Positions 23,304 through 33,447 of a DNA stretch of 64,000 nt are shown here, in pieces (position 1 is the stretch's first letter; every line of letters starts with the position of its first letter). A program made the translations under genes and the position numbers. The stretch comes from Glaciozyma antarctica PI12 (lineage: Eukaryota; Basidiomycota; Microbotryomycetes; Kriegeriales; Camptobasidiaceae), in NCBI GenBank assembly GCA_002917775.1, contig KZ627148.1, positions 1,593,183 through 1,657,182 on the forward strand, read 5' to 3'. The notes below the pieces were generated by a model. It was not told the origin of the DNA. It was given only the letters and a program-made list of their open reading frames with translations, and did no database searches.

Positions 23304-24986
23304 TCACAACGCCACGCGAGCCCGATCCCTCAGCGGCCTCCTCCTCTCCGTCACCTCCTCCTGTTCCTCCTCCTCCGCGGCGTTCTCCCTCAGCTCTGTC
23401 CGTTCGTTCGTCTCGCGCCGATCCATCCTCTCCTCCTCCTCCTCCTGCGCGTCGAGAGTCTGAGGAGAAGAGAGTTGGTCCCAGTCCCAACGGTATTCGC
23501 GTCCAGCGGCTTTCCAAGCGCCCAAGAACTTCCTTCGAATCATCGGCATCCTGCGAATCTCATCAGCGACCGCACAAGGAGCGACAGGGCGGGGACGAAC
23601 CAGTGATCGAGCTTAAGCCAATGCGCGGCGATCGTTTCAGTCGTAACGGTGATTTGGTCCCAGTCTCCCATTCCCCAGCCCATGTCGATGCGTTCGACAG
23701 CGCTGCGAGGGTGGGAGAATTCGAACGAGTCGTTCCCGGGAGTTTCGGAGGGGGAGAAGAAGGGTTTCTGAGTGTGGGAGAGCCAGTGGAGGAAGTAGCC
23801 CATTCTGCGGGGGGTTAGAGTGCGGAGGGGACGGCGAGGGGGCGGACGGACCTGGCGTCTTCGATACCGACTCGGGAGCTGGGGGCGAGGTCTAAACGCC
23901 CGAGCCAGTCGACCTGGGGGGGAGAGCGGGTGAGCTGGTGTCCCGGAGGTAGTTCTGCGAAGAGCGAGCGTACCAGAGGCCAGCTGATCGCGTAGCCGAG
24001 TCCTCGGAAGTAGTGCGAGTAGCCACTCGCTGCAACGGCGTCTCCGTCAGCTGTAGCCCACCTAGTGGAGTGAAAGCACGCACCGGATCCCTGACTGGTG
24101 CCCCAGTAGACGTTGTTCCTGCAATCAAGCCCTTTGAGAGCTCGGATAACGTTGGGGAGCGCCAGGAAGGTATCGTCGTCGACCTGCACCTCGCGCGTTA
24201 GCACCTCCTTCGCTCGCTCGTACAGCTCCTCCATAATCTCTAGCGCACCTTCATCACGAACTGAGGCCTTCTGCTCGCAGGCGTAGCTCGGTTCTTCCAA
24301 ACCCATTCGAAGAACTCCACAGTCTTTCCCTCTGCGTCGCGTCCGTCAGCTCTCCCTCCTCCCAGCTCCTCTCTAAAGAAGAGGACTCACGATTCATATT
24401 CTCCTCCTCGTGCAAGAACACCAGATCCCCAAACACGCGCTGCTCCTCCTCCGCGAGGTACCTCCAGTCGTCCGAGCTCGTCGCGCCCACAATGAATTGA
24501 AACTCCACCAGCTCCTCCCCCGGCAAATCCGGCTTGAACAGCGTCCTCAGAATAGCGCGCTTGCCTGGCCTATCAATCGTGCTGAAGACGCCTAGGAAGA
24601 GGAGTGGTCCCTCGGTGGAGCAAGTAGAGGGGCGCGGAGGCTCGGCTTGCAGGATCTCGTCGACGGGCTTCCACCAAGTACCTTCTGGGACTGGAGGCTT
24701 GAATAGGTTCGCGGGGGCGGAGAGGTGGAGAGGGTCTCCGGAGGGGCGGAGCTGGAAAGTGAGAGGGTCGATGTAGGCCGGGAGTCGGAGGGAGGGCGTG
24801 AGGAAGAAAGTCCAGAGGAGGAAGAGGGCGATACTGTCGCGCGCGAAGGTCAGCTTACGAGGATTCGAGAGTCCTGGCCGAGGGGGAACGTACGCGAGGA
24901 GAAAGGCGGTTTGGAGGCGCGACCGGAGGGGAGTCGACCGGCTCAGAGAGAGGGGGAGAAGAGGCCTGGTCTTGCGAGTGTCCATC
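23304..24986 (-). CDS. Type II membrane glycosyltransferase, GT31 (galactosyltransferase)-like
   Basis: ATG 24986 (MDTRKTRPLLPLSLSRS) is the only ATG available in the first exon. After a short basic cytosolic tail, one TM segment (about residues 28-47, LLAIALFLLWTFF) spans the first intron, as expected for a Golgi enzyme. The lumenal part carries GT31-like motifs: LFLGVFSTIDRPGKRAILRT, QFIVGATSSDDW, FVMKVDDDTFLALPNVIRA (the DxD metal site), VYWGTSQGS, GYSHYFRGLGYAISW and SRVGIEDAR (the E-D acceptor motif). The C-terminal ~60 residues are rich in Glu, Arg and Gln. It probably transfers galactose or GlcNAc in beta-1,3 linkage; the exact sugar cannot be told. Stop at 23304-23306. Confidence 0.82.
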
Positions 24987-26055
24987 GACCACTCTGCGGG
25001 CGCGTGCGGCTCAGGCGAAGGAGATGGCAGAAGGAGAAGAGCAACGCGCCAAGGAAAGGCTGAATCGCACTCTGACAATTACTCCGGAGTTCGTTCGAGT
25101 GTTCATGCTATTCCCCTCTTCCCTCTTCTGAGTAGCTCTACCAAGGTAGCTACGACGCGTCCCAGCAGGAGTCTCTTGAAAATCTCACTCCGCGGCGAAG
25201 CTCAACGCCGACTTCTCCGAAGGCTGTCTGCCATCCTGAGGACAAGCAGGTACGCGCTAGGCCTACAGGTACACTCGAACACGTATACGGGAAGGTAGAA
25301 CGCCTGCAAGTCGCCTGGAGGAAGCATTCCTGAGGTCTCCGAGATCTTTCAGGCTTCGCAACTTCGCTTCCTTGCAAGGCTCTCTCTCCCTCCTCCACAC
25401 GCCGTCCCCTCATACTCCTCCCCAGAGCTTCGTCATCCTATATTGACGCGATGTAGTGGCAGAGAAGGCGTCGTTACCTGTAGTAGGGAGCAGTAGCGCG
25501 GAAGACGAGAGGAGAGGACTACGGCGATGGCGAGAAAGGCGCGGTGGTGGCATTGGCGCCAGCTGCTGGCACTATAGGTCGGGTGCGTTGCGGGGTAGTC
25601 GCTGTGGGGTTTCCTGAGGAAGAGGAGCAGTGTAGAGGCCTCCGAGGAGAGCAGGGGGATCGCGGAGTTCCAGGCTGTTACGTTGTAGAGGCGAATTCAA
25701 AGCAGGAGCTTGAGGAGAAGCTGGGAGGGAGCGGCTTAGCGAGAGATCAGGAGCAGGTGCTGAAGGAGGACGAGCAGGCTCCGTTACCCGAATGCTCGCC
25801 CGCTCTCCCGTGGCCTCCTCCCCAACGTACAACGACGAACGACGCGGTCGCGGTCCGACAAAAACTGAAAAGCTGTATTCACAGCAGCAGGTGAATTATT
25901 ATGATGGTCCAAGGCGACAGGGAATACAAGTCCACCGCCAAGCCCAACCTCCTGCTACGCCCCTCCTGCCCATCGGGCGTTCTCCCTCCTGCGAGACCTC
26001 CCCCCTTCCCCCAAATACATCCCTGATATCGTCCATCGAGTTCATCCGTCTTGAT
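24987..26055. other. Long gap without a supported gene
   Basis: About 1.07 kb. It contains the GT31 gene promoter on the left and the 3' flank of the small TM protein on the right. A minus-strand open frame at 25572-25832 (Pro/Ser/Leu-rich, ending LPRNAPDL, stop present, no ATG) and an overlapping plus frame at 25544-25894 are open, but neither has a convincing start, introns or family signal. It could hold a fast-evolving small gene; nothing better can be said from sequence. Confidence 0.4.
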
Positions 26056-26829
26056 TTACTTGTTCTGCACGTTCGTCGGGTCGTACGTCGAAGGAGGAGG
26101 GCCGGGAGGAGGAGCGTAAGAGTTTGAGTGAGTGGCGGCGGGAGGGGGAGAGGAAGGGGGAGGATAGTAAGGCGAGGGTTCCGCCTGGGCAGAGTACTGG
26201 TTGGGCGTGTACCCCGAAGCGTCCTGGCGGTAGTTGGAGTCTGTATCGAGTGTTCGTCAGCGCCCTGAAAGCGGGGAGAACAAGGGGTCGAGACGCACAA
26301 GGGGGAGCCTCCTGAAAGGCCGGCTGCTGCTGGTACGAAGGCTGTTGCTGCTGGAGAGGTATGCCATTGCCCTGCCCGTAAGGTCCGCCCTCGTATGCGT
26401 TCGAGGTGTTGGGTTGAGCGGGGTACGCCGTACGGAACGCCTTTGCCCGTCGCTTGCGCATGCAAAACCCGATTCCGAGGATGATCAAGGCGACACCGAT
26501 CGCAACTCCGACTCCGATACCGATGCGCTGGAGGAGAGAGAACGGGAGTTGTCAGCGACCCATGTCAGGCTGGGTACGATCCGCCGGCGACCGCGCGGTG
26601 CGTTGGCTGCCAGTGCTGTACGAGGTGGGAGGACTCACGGTTCCGTAAGAGGAGCCACCGTAGTTGTTGTCTGTGGACGGGGGAAGAGAGTCAGCTCGGG
26701 CGATTGATGGTACGATGGCGGTGGCTGGGTCGAGCACGGGGAGGGGGGCGTGTACTCACAGCCAAACTGGGCGTGGGCAGGGGATGCTGCTAGCAGCACG
26801 AGAAGGATAGGTGCGGCGGTGGAAAGCAT
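26056..26829 (-). CDS. Small secretory-pathway protein: signal peptide, one TM, Pro/Tyr/Gln-rich tail
   Basis: ATG 26829; signal peptide MLSTAAPILLVLLAASPAHA with likely cleavage after AHA, then a very short lumenal part (QFGYNNYGGSSYGT). One TM follows (RIGIGVGVAIGVALIILGIG), then a basic stop-transfer CMRKRRAKAF and a cytosolic tail rich in Pro, Tyr and Gln (PLQQQQPSYQQQPAF, PSPYYPPPSSPPP, YAPPPGPPPSTYDPTN). Four exons, all joins in frame; stop TAA 26056-26058. The topology and tail resemble fungal Rcr1-like or Shisa-like adaptors that recruit WW-domain ubiquitin ligases, but no exact PPxY is clear, so this is only a suggestion. The neighbour JNM1 lies 221 bp upstream in the same orientation. 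Confidence 0.75.
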
Positions 26830-27050
26830 CGTCGTACGTCGAGAGTTGTGGAGGAAGAGAAAGGGAGGAAGTGACCAACTCCAACGAACTCAACTAAACG
26901 CGGGCTGGGCGAAGTTCAATTCCTCGTCATCTTCGCCAGATCTGCGAAGTCCTCCTCGAGCTCGAGCCAGAGGCGGCGGTGCCTGTCGAAAGCAACAGCA
27001 TCGTAGCGAGCACGAACAACGACGAAACGAGTCCTGCTATTAACCGAGGC

Positions 27051-28679
27051 CTACAGCCCCAACTTGGCCAATCGCTCCACCAGCGACCCCACTCTCCCCT
27101 CGAGTCCCTCCAAGTTACCCCTCACCTTCCCCTCGTTCTCCCCTACACTCTTCTCCAACCCCTCCAGCACCTCCTTCAACCCCTTCTCCCCCTCCGCAAG
27201 CCTCTCCACCTCCTCCTTCAGCCCCGACAGCGTCTCCCCAAATGTCGCCGCCGAGGAATGCAGCGTCGCAAGCGAGCGAAGGCGCGTTAGGAGTCGGGGG
27301 GTGAGGGGGAGGAGAGGATCGAGAGGATGGAGTAGAGAAGAAGAGAGCGTCGAGCTTTTGCAGCGTATCGGGTGGGATGGGGTCCCTGCCACCGGATTTG
27401 AGCGAACTCGGAGCGACGGAGGCGGAGAGGCTGCTCTTTGATTCGATCGTTCCGGCGACGGAGACGGTCATGCCGCCGCTGAGAGCGACGTTGAGAGGTC
27501 GGGTATCGCCTAGCTTGCGTCGGGATTCGTGGAGGCGTTCGAGGTCCGAGACGAGGACTTTGACCCGACGAGAGATCGAGTCGAGGTGGCGAGGTTGGGT
27601 AAGAAGGGTGAGAAGGTGGTCGAGGCGAGTGAGGGTTGAAAGGAGCGGTGGTGGAAGGGGGTGGGACTGTAATTGAATAATTTAGAAAGCGAGTGCAGGA
27701 GAAAGGAGAGAGGGACGCACCTCGTCGACATCGGCATCGCTTGCTCCGACGACGCGCTCAATCTCTGCGAGCCTCTTCTCCAGCTGGCCATCCGATTCCT
27801 TCACTTGAGTTCCTCCTACGCTCGGCACCGAAGGCTTCGCGTCGACCGGAGCAGCCGATGATCCCAATCCCAGCTTCGAGAGCAACGACGACGACACCTT
27901 TGCCTTCTGCGCCAACGCCGTCATCTTGTCGTCCTCCTTCTCCCCTTCTCCCTCCAGCACCCCTCCCTCCACTTTCCCCTCCAGCCCTCCCAAATCCCCT
28001 CGCAGCAGATGCAGCTGCTGCAAGATGACACTCGGCGAGACCTCCTTCTTCCTCCCCTTCCCCTCCGTCCCCGCGTTCATCTCCTGTGCATCCTTCTCCG
28101 CCTTCTCCCTCCGCACGTCCTTCTCCAGCTCCTCGACCTCAGACCTCAGTCGCCTCAGCCGCTCCAGCGTCGTCTCCTTCTGGTCCGTCCCATCCAGTCG
28201 ACCAGTATGCACCGTGTACGTATTCGTCGAAGGAAGCCTCCTCGAAACTCTCCTCGTGCTAGTCACTTCCTCTGCACCCAGCATCAGCTCGGCCTCTTCC
28301 GAGGTTCAACGCTCGCAGCACCACGTACCTCTCCCCAAGCTCGCCTCCCCGAATCGCCTCCTAGCCTCCCCAGTATCCATTCGCTGTCCATCAATACTCT
28401 CGTTCCCCGTTACGCCCGTCTGCCCTCTCCGCGCCGAAGGAGAGCCCCCGCGCGGGAGCTCAGAGTCGGAATCAGAGTCGCGCTGTGTGCGGTGTCAGTA
28501 CCGCGAGAGAGGATCGGAGAAAGAGCGTACGTCTTTGGAAAATGAGGTGGGGACGTCTGGAGTTTCGTAGACGTCTGGAGCCGAGTCCTGGAGGAGAGGT
28601 TAGCGGGGAACAAGGAGGAGGGAGGGACGGGCGCAACGATGTCGGGGAGAGAGGAGTACTTGGAGGGTTGGGATGCCAG
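27051..28679 (-). CDS. JNM1: Dynactin subunit 2 (dynamitin, p50)
   Basis: The first exon reads ASQPSKYSSLPDI, joined to DSAPDVYETPDVPTSFSKD, the classic dynamitin N-terminus. Coiled-coil parts follow (LERLRRLRSEVEELEKDV, ILQQLHLLRGDLGGLEGKV, LEKRLAEIERVVGASD) with the conserved LLSTLTRLDHLLTLLTQP and the C-terminal LLTRLRSLATLHSSAATF, ending LVERLAKLGL (TAG 27051-27053). It is the p50 shoulder subunit of dynactin, the dynein activator. Two oddities: no ATG exists on this strand for more than 200 nt upstream of the first exon, while CTG at 28679-28677 stands exactly where the start Met is expected. The frame also breaks near 27333-27345 between LQKLDALF and LLHPLDPLLPL, where deleting one T would restore it. 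Confidence 0.85.
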
Positions 28680-28844
28680 CTTGATGGGCGCTGTGAGCGT
28701 GCTGAAGGAGCTGTGGGAGCGCGTTTGAAGCGAGGATAGAAGTCAAGAGAGCTGCAGCTGGCGAAGCACGGAGTCGAGCGCGTGTTGGTCGAGTTGGCTC
28801 TGCTCTCAACCGCACGCCAGCCTTCCTCGTTTCCAGCTCACAGA

Positions 28845-30086
28845 ATGGCACCAGCTACAGCCCTCTTCCCTCCTCTCCGCTTCGCTCTCCTAGCCGCCTC
28901 CCCCCACCCCCTCGCCGACATCACCACCCCTCCCTCCCTCTACCGCGGCTCCCTCCCCAAGCCCCACAACCTGCCCTTCCTCTCCTCTCTCCACCTCCAG
29001 ACCATCCTCAGTCTCACGCCGAAAGCGCTTGCGGCGTACGAGGACGAAGGGAAGATTGGGCCGACGAAGAGGAGGAGAAGGGGAGGTGGGGGAGGGGGAG
29101 TCTGTGTCGGTCTGTGTCGGATAGGAGGGGGGTGAGAGTGGTGCACTTTAAGGTGGACAAGTCGAAGGATGGGAGCTTGCCGTGTAGCGTCGCGACGATC
29201 AAGCAGGTGTTGGAGGTGCGTTGCGGCTTTCTTGGAGCTCGTTGTGGGGGGTGCTGATGCCCCGACACAGTTCGTGATTGCGAGGGAGAATCTGCCGTGC
29301 TATGTGCATGATCTTGATGGGAGCGACGTCCTTGCGATGCTAGGAGCGGCGTTACGGAAGCTTCAAGGCTGGAGCGAGAAGGCGTGGAGCGAGGAGATGG
29401 CAAGGTGAGCTGGCGTGAGCTCGTGAGGTCTGATTTTTGGCTCTGCTGGACCAGGAGACAGGAGAAGGTCCCTGGGAAAAGCTGCCCCGGCGTCTTTTTT
29501 TCGGTTGTTGTTGGCGCCGAATCGACAAAGTGCGTCGGATCGAGGCTTCCTCCTCCCTTGCGACGTAGCCCTCGTCTCTCGCCGGCCTTAAATGTGTGCT
29601 CGTTTGCGGTCCTGCGCTATCACTCTGCGCCAAGGTCGACTCCCCATCCCTCGCACTCCCTCCCCTGCCCAACTCTTTCCAACCTCCTCGCTCCGCACAA
29701 CCCTCGCTCCTCACTCCTCAGCAACTCGCTAACCCCTTCCTCGCAGATTCCTACGCGCCCCACCCCCCGCCCCAGAACACCTTCTCTTCCTCCGCCGTCT
29801 CCTCACTCCTCTCTCCACCCCTGACCCACCTCTCTCCATCCTCGTTCCCGCGCCCTCACAACGCGCACCGTGGCTCTGGCCAGGAGGGATGCCGAAAAAA
29901 GGTGGTATGAGGGTGAAGGTGGTGCTGGGGGAGGAGGTGGTGGTGGTGGTGAGGGAGGAGGGGGTGGGGGAGAAAGTGGTTGAGGAGGAGGAAGAGGAGG
30001 AAGAGGAGGAAGAGGAGGAGGAAGAAGAGAAGAAGGAGGCGACGCCGTTGTCGCAGATGATTGATGCTCTTGATCTGGGACTGTGA
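28845..30086 (+). CDS. OCA6: OCA6/SIW14-family protein, probable inactive tyrosine phosphatase
   Basis: ATG 28845 (MAPATALFPPLRFALLAAS), then SLYRGSLPKPHNLPFLSSLH and QTILSLTPKAL: the start of the PF03162 phosphatase family. The equivalent of the P-loop reads LPCYVHDLDGSDVLAMLGA followed by LRKLQGW. The Cys and Arg of the HCxxGxxRT loop are absent, as in yeast Oca4 and Oca6, so it is likely a pseudophosphatase of the inositol-pyrophosphate/oxidant-response group. The frame breaks in the G-rich stretch 29078-29132 before VRVVHFKVDKSKDG. Exons after 29405 are uncertain; the last (from about 29746) reads LSILVPAPSQRAPWLWPGG, MPKKGGMRVKVVL, a poly-Glu tract and LSQMIDALDLGL (stop 30084-30086). 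Confidence 0.65.
29982..30039 (+). repeat. GAG/GAA simple repeat coding a poly-glutamate tract
   Basis: A run of GAG/GAA codons near the 3' end of the OCA6-like gene. It stays in frame, so it is a coding microsatellite rather than noncoding repeat. Confidence 0.75.
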
Positions 30087-30813
30087 TGGGATTTGTTGAG
30101 GGGTGTAGAGGATACTTCGCACGAGGCCAACGAGAGAGAACAGAGGCTGAGGAGAGAGGACTGTGAGTTGGCTTAGTCAAGGTGCAACAGAGTGAACGAC
30201 CGGAGCAGGAGGGTCGTTTGACGAATGGAGCTGGGAGCAGATGCGTAACGACGCGAACGAGACGAGTGAAGTACGCAGCGAGAAACAACACCGGAGCAGT
30301 GTGGCCGACGCAAAGTGGCCTGAGCAGAGGCTGTCAAAAGAGCGCGCACTAGTTTCCTGAGCTACAATCGCAGTCTACGGCCAGAGCTGGTTGTGCGTGG
30401 ACTGCACAGAGCCCCCAGTGATCAGCGACTTCAGCTCCCTCGACTTCAACCGCACCGCGCTCCCTTCACGTTGCAAGAGCTCCGCACAAAGCAGTTCACG
30501 CCGAGCACATCCCAGAGGCTTCTCGTTTCCATCGTCATAGCACGGCGGGCGAAGGGACGAAGCCGAGAGTTGAAGAAGGGAGGGGGCGCCGAAAGGTCGA
30601 GGGGCTGGGAGCGATGCGTGGAGCTGAGGGCGACAGCGAGAACGGTTGGGAGGCAGTGCTGCGGCTACTTCCACCCCTGAGGTCCTTGCGCACTCGCGAG
30701 AGAAGTCCCGGCTGTCGGTGGGTGAGGGAAGGAGGTCAAGAGGGAACCAACGCGCGAGCTCCCCTCCCTCCCTCCCTCCAACACCACCGAACTGGCCTCC
30801 TCCAGAACAACGC
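30087..30813. other. Intergenic region upstream of ATG22
   Basis: 727 bp with the OCA6-like 3' flank and the ATG22 promoter. Several short open frames without family signal. No RNA gene or repeat recognised. Confidence 0.5.
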
Positions 30814-33366
30814 ATGGAATACTCTGCTCCTGGGATACCTAGCTCCCTGGACGGTGCCGCCGACCTGCGCCTAAGCCTCGAGGACACCGAGTCCGAGGTG
30901 CGGGGGCTCCTCAGCCATGCGAGCTCAACTCAGGCCGCCAAGGACGGGCAGCGACTTCTGAAGGGATTCTATACCTACTCTATCGCTTCCGAGGTGAGCT
31001 GGTCCTTGCTTGACGCGCTGGAGGACACGAAGCTGACCCCTGAGCTACGACGCGCGCAGGTGTTCGCAATCGTTGGGTGTGTCTACTCGCTGCCTACTCG
31101 TCGAGTCCAAGCTTACGCGTGGAAGTACTCAGCCTCACCCTTTTCCTCCCGGTGGCTTTAGAGCAGATGGCAAGGGAGCACGGGTTCCTGGCGCCTGATT
31201 ATTCGGTCCCCTGTCCTCCTTCCTCCACAATCGCACCCGGAGACGAGGAGATGAGATGTGCGGTTCGNNNNNNNNNNNNNNNNNNNNNNNNNNNNNNNNN
31301 NNNNNNNNNNNNNNNNNNNNNNNNNNNNNNNNNNNNNNNNNNNNNNNNNNNNNNNNNNNNNNNNNNNNNNNNNNNNNNNNNNNNNNNNNNNNNNNNNNNN
31401 CTACTCGCTGCCTACTCCTAAATTTCAAGTTCAAGCTTGGAAGTACTCAGCCTCACCCTTTTCCTCCCGGTGGCTTTAGAGCAGATGGCAGAGGGGACCG
31501 GGTCCCCGGCTCATTATTTTCCGTTCCCCTGTACAATCGCACCCGGAGACATGAGATGTGCGGTTCGCTTGCTTGGGTCGTGGTTAGACACTGGTGCGTA
31601 CCGTTCGTCCACCACTCTGCGTCTACGAATTTACGGACGGTCTGTCTCGCAGCCGCCTTCTCGCTCTTCGTGTACTCTTCCAGTGTTGCTCTCCAAGCTT
31701 TAACCGTCATCTCCATCGGTCGCCTCGCTGACAACCGTACGTAACTTCGATTTCTACCACCATTCCGAGCTCATTCCCTCCTCTCCACAGCCCATACTCG
31801 CCATCGACTCCTCACCACCTTCGCCGCAGCAGGCTCCCTCTTCACCATCTCCTTCCTCCACCATCTCCTCCTCCTCCCCCCCTCTGGCCCCTCTCAGCAT
31901 TTCTAGCAATCGGCGCCAACGTCTCTTTCGGAGCCTCGATCGTCTGCCTCAACTCGTATCTCCCCGAACTCGGACGAGGCCACGAAAACGTCCTCGCGCG
32001 GTGGGACGAGATGGATGAAGCGTACGAGGATTTGCGGGCTGTCAAGAGCGCGGTAGGAAGGAGTGGGGAGGCGCTCCTTGGTGCGACGCAGAAGTTTGCG
32101 AAGGCGAAGGACGAGTACGTGAGGGAGCGGTCGCTCGCTACCTCGCACGTCTCTTCAACGGCGGTCGCTGCGGGGTTCGCAGCGGGAATCCTGGTTCTTA
32201 CGGTCCTTATTATTCCAGTCACGCTTATGCAAGGGTCGACCCTCTCGCTTCGGCTGGCAATAGCGGGCAGCGGGATCTGGTGGGGAGGAGGAACGATTCG
32301 TGCGTCCTTTTGAGTTCCTTGTGATCGACTGCTGAGCTCTGTTGTGCAGCTGCCGCAATCTGGCTTCGACCTTCGCAGGCGCTGGATATCATCCCACCTT
32401 CTGCCAGTCTGAGCGTCGGTGAGAGCCTCGTCGAAGGATGGCGAGGACTCGCGCGAATGCTGAGGGAGTACAGACGCCTCCCTTCGACGTTCGTCTTCCT
32501 CTCAGCATGGTTCCTTCTCAGCGATGGTAAGCTCAGCTTTCTTCCATATGAGTCCCGTTGACGGTCCTCGACAGGTTTCTCCACACTAACGTCGACAGCC
32601 ATCATCTTCGGCAAGACCTCGCTCGGAATGCAGACGTCCTCCCTCATGCTCGTCGCCATTCTCACTCCCACCTCCGGTACGTTCACCGTCTCTCGCGTTT
32701 CACACCCGAATCACGCTAACTCACCCCACTCCCAGGCATCGCCGGCGCTATCCTCTTCCCCCGTCTCCAAAAGCACGTCCTCCACTGGCCCAACCTCAAA
32801 GTCCTCCTCCTCCTCGTCTCCCTCGCCCTCCTCGTCCCGCTCTGGGGCGTCTTTTCCCTCCGCGCACAATGGGAGATGTACTTCCTCGCCGTCGTCTTTG
32901 GAGGTACGCCCGCGTTCCGCTTTTGCGAGCCGCTGGCTGATGAGGGGAATTAGCGATTTATGGAAGCTTTCAAGCGTATGCGAGGTCGTGTTTTAGTGAG
33001 TTGGTGCCGTCTTCGCAGGCGGCGAGGTGGTTCGGGTTGTACAGCATTACCGACAAGTACGTCGCGACGTTGTCCGCCTTGTCGTTGGCTAACTCGTTCT
33101 TCGCACACAGGTCTTCTTCCTTCCTTGGACCCCTCCTCGTAGCCCTCATCACGAACCTTACTGGCCAGGTACGTTGCTCTCGTAGTCGAGGGGAAAGAAT
33201 TCTGATACGCAGATCGCAGATTCGGTACGGCTTCGGACTGATCGGCTTGATGCTGGTCATCTCGCTGCCGATCCTGTCGTTCGTCGACATGGAGCAGGGA
33301 AGGAACGACGCGGAAAAGTACCAGCGAGAAACGAAGGTGGAAAATCTCGAAGAGGAGGGAGAGTGA
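30814..33366 (+). CDS. ATG22: Vacuolar amino-acid effluxer Atg22 (interrupted by an assembly gap)
   Basis: ATG 30814 (MEYSAPGIPSSLDGAADLRL), stop 33364-33366. Motifs: LLKGFYTYSIASEVFAIVG, LTLFLPVALEQMAREHG, VRLLGSWLDTAAFSLFVYS, ALQALTVISIGRLAD, IGANVSFGASIVCLNSYLPE, a cytosolic loop, several TM helices (TAVAAGFAAGILVLTVLII, PNLKVLLLLVSLALLVPLW), ARSCFSELVPSSQAARWFGL and ITDKSSSFLGPLLVALITNL. This is the MFS-like Atg22/UMF1 family that exports amino acids from the vacuole after autophagy. The N gap (31268-31400) is flanked by two diverged copies of the same exon region; only one is needed, and the right-hand copy continues the gene. The frame also breaks in a seven-C run at 31876-31882 (before LWPLSAFLAIG). 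Confidence 0.87.
31083..31567. repeat. Duplicated contig ends around the N gap
   Basis: The left flank (31083-31267) and right flank (31401-31567) share long stretches, including ctcacccttttcctcccggt and the final gatgtgcggttcg, but differ by several substitutions and small indels. Both encode the LTLFLPVALEQMA segment of Atg22. Best read as unmerged contig ends (poor-quality or allelic), not a real tandem duplication. Confidence 0.75.
31268..31400. other. Assembly gap (133 Ns)
   Basis: A run of N inside ATG22. The sequence on both sides overlaps in content (31083-31267 against 31401-31567), so the true distance is probably negative: the two contig ends represent one locus. Confidence 0.95.
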
Positions 33367-33447
33367 GGGGTTGTACAGCATTCACATTGTCGTTTCGTGT
33401 CTCGCATCTCGCACGGATGGGTCGTTCATTCGCTGTCGGTTGCATGA

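Noticed and set aside
25081-25300. Possible tRNA (TTCGTTCGAGTG resembling a T-arm)
   Set aside because: No matching acceptor stem, D-arm or anticodon arm at the right spacing.
25544-25894. Plus-strand open frame of 116 codons in the long gap
   Set aside because: No ATG start (begins at a GTG), no intron pattern, no family signal; such frames arise often in GC-rich DNA.
29982-30039. Mobile element or CRISPR-like repeat
   Set aside because: It is a GAG/GAA codon run in frame in an ORF end; no spacers or flanking repeats.
31083-31567. Real tandem duplication of an ATG22 exon
   Set aside because: The copies abut an N gap and the gene needs only one of them; unmerged contig ends are simpler.
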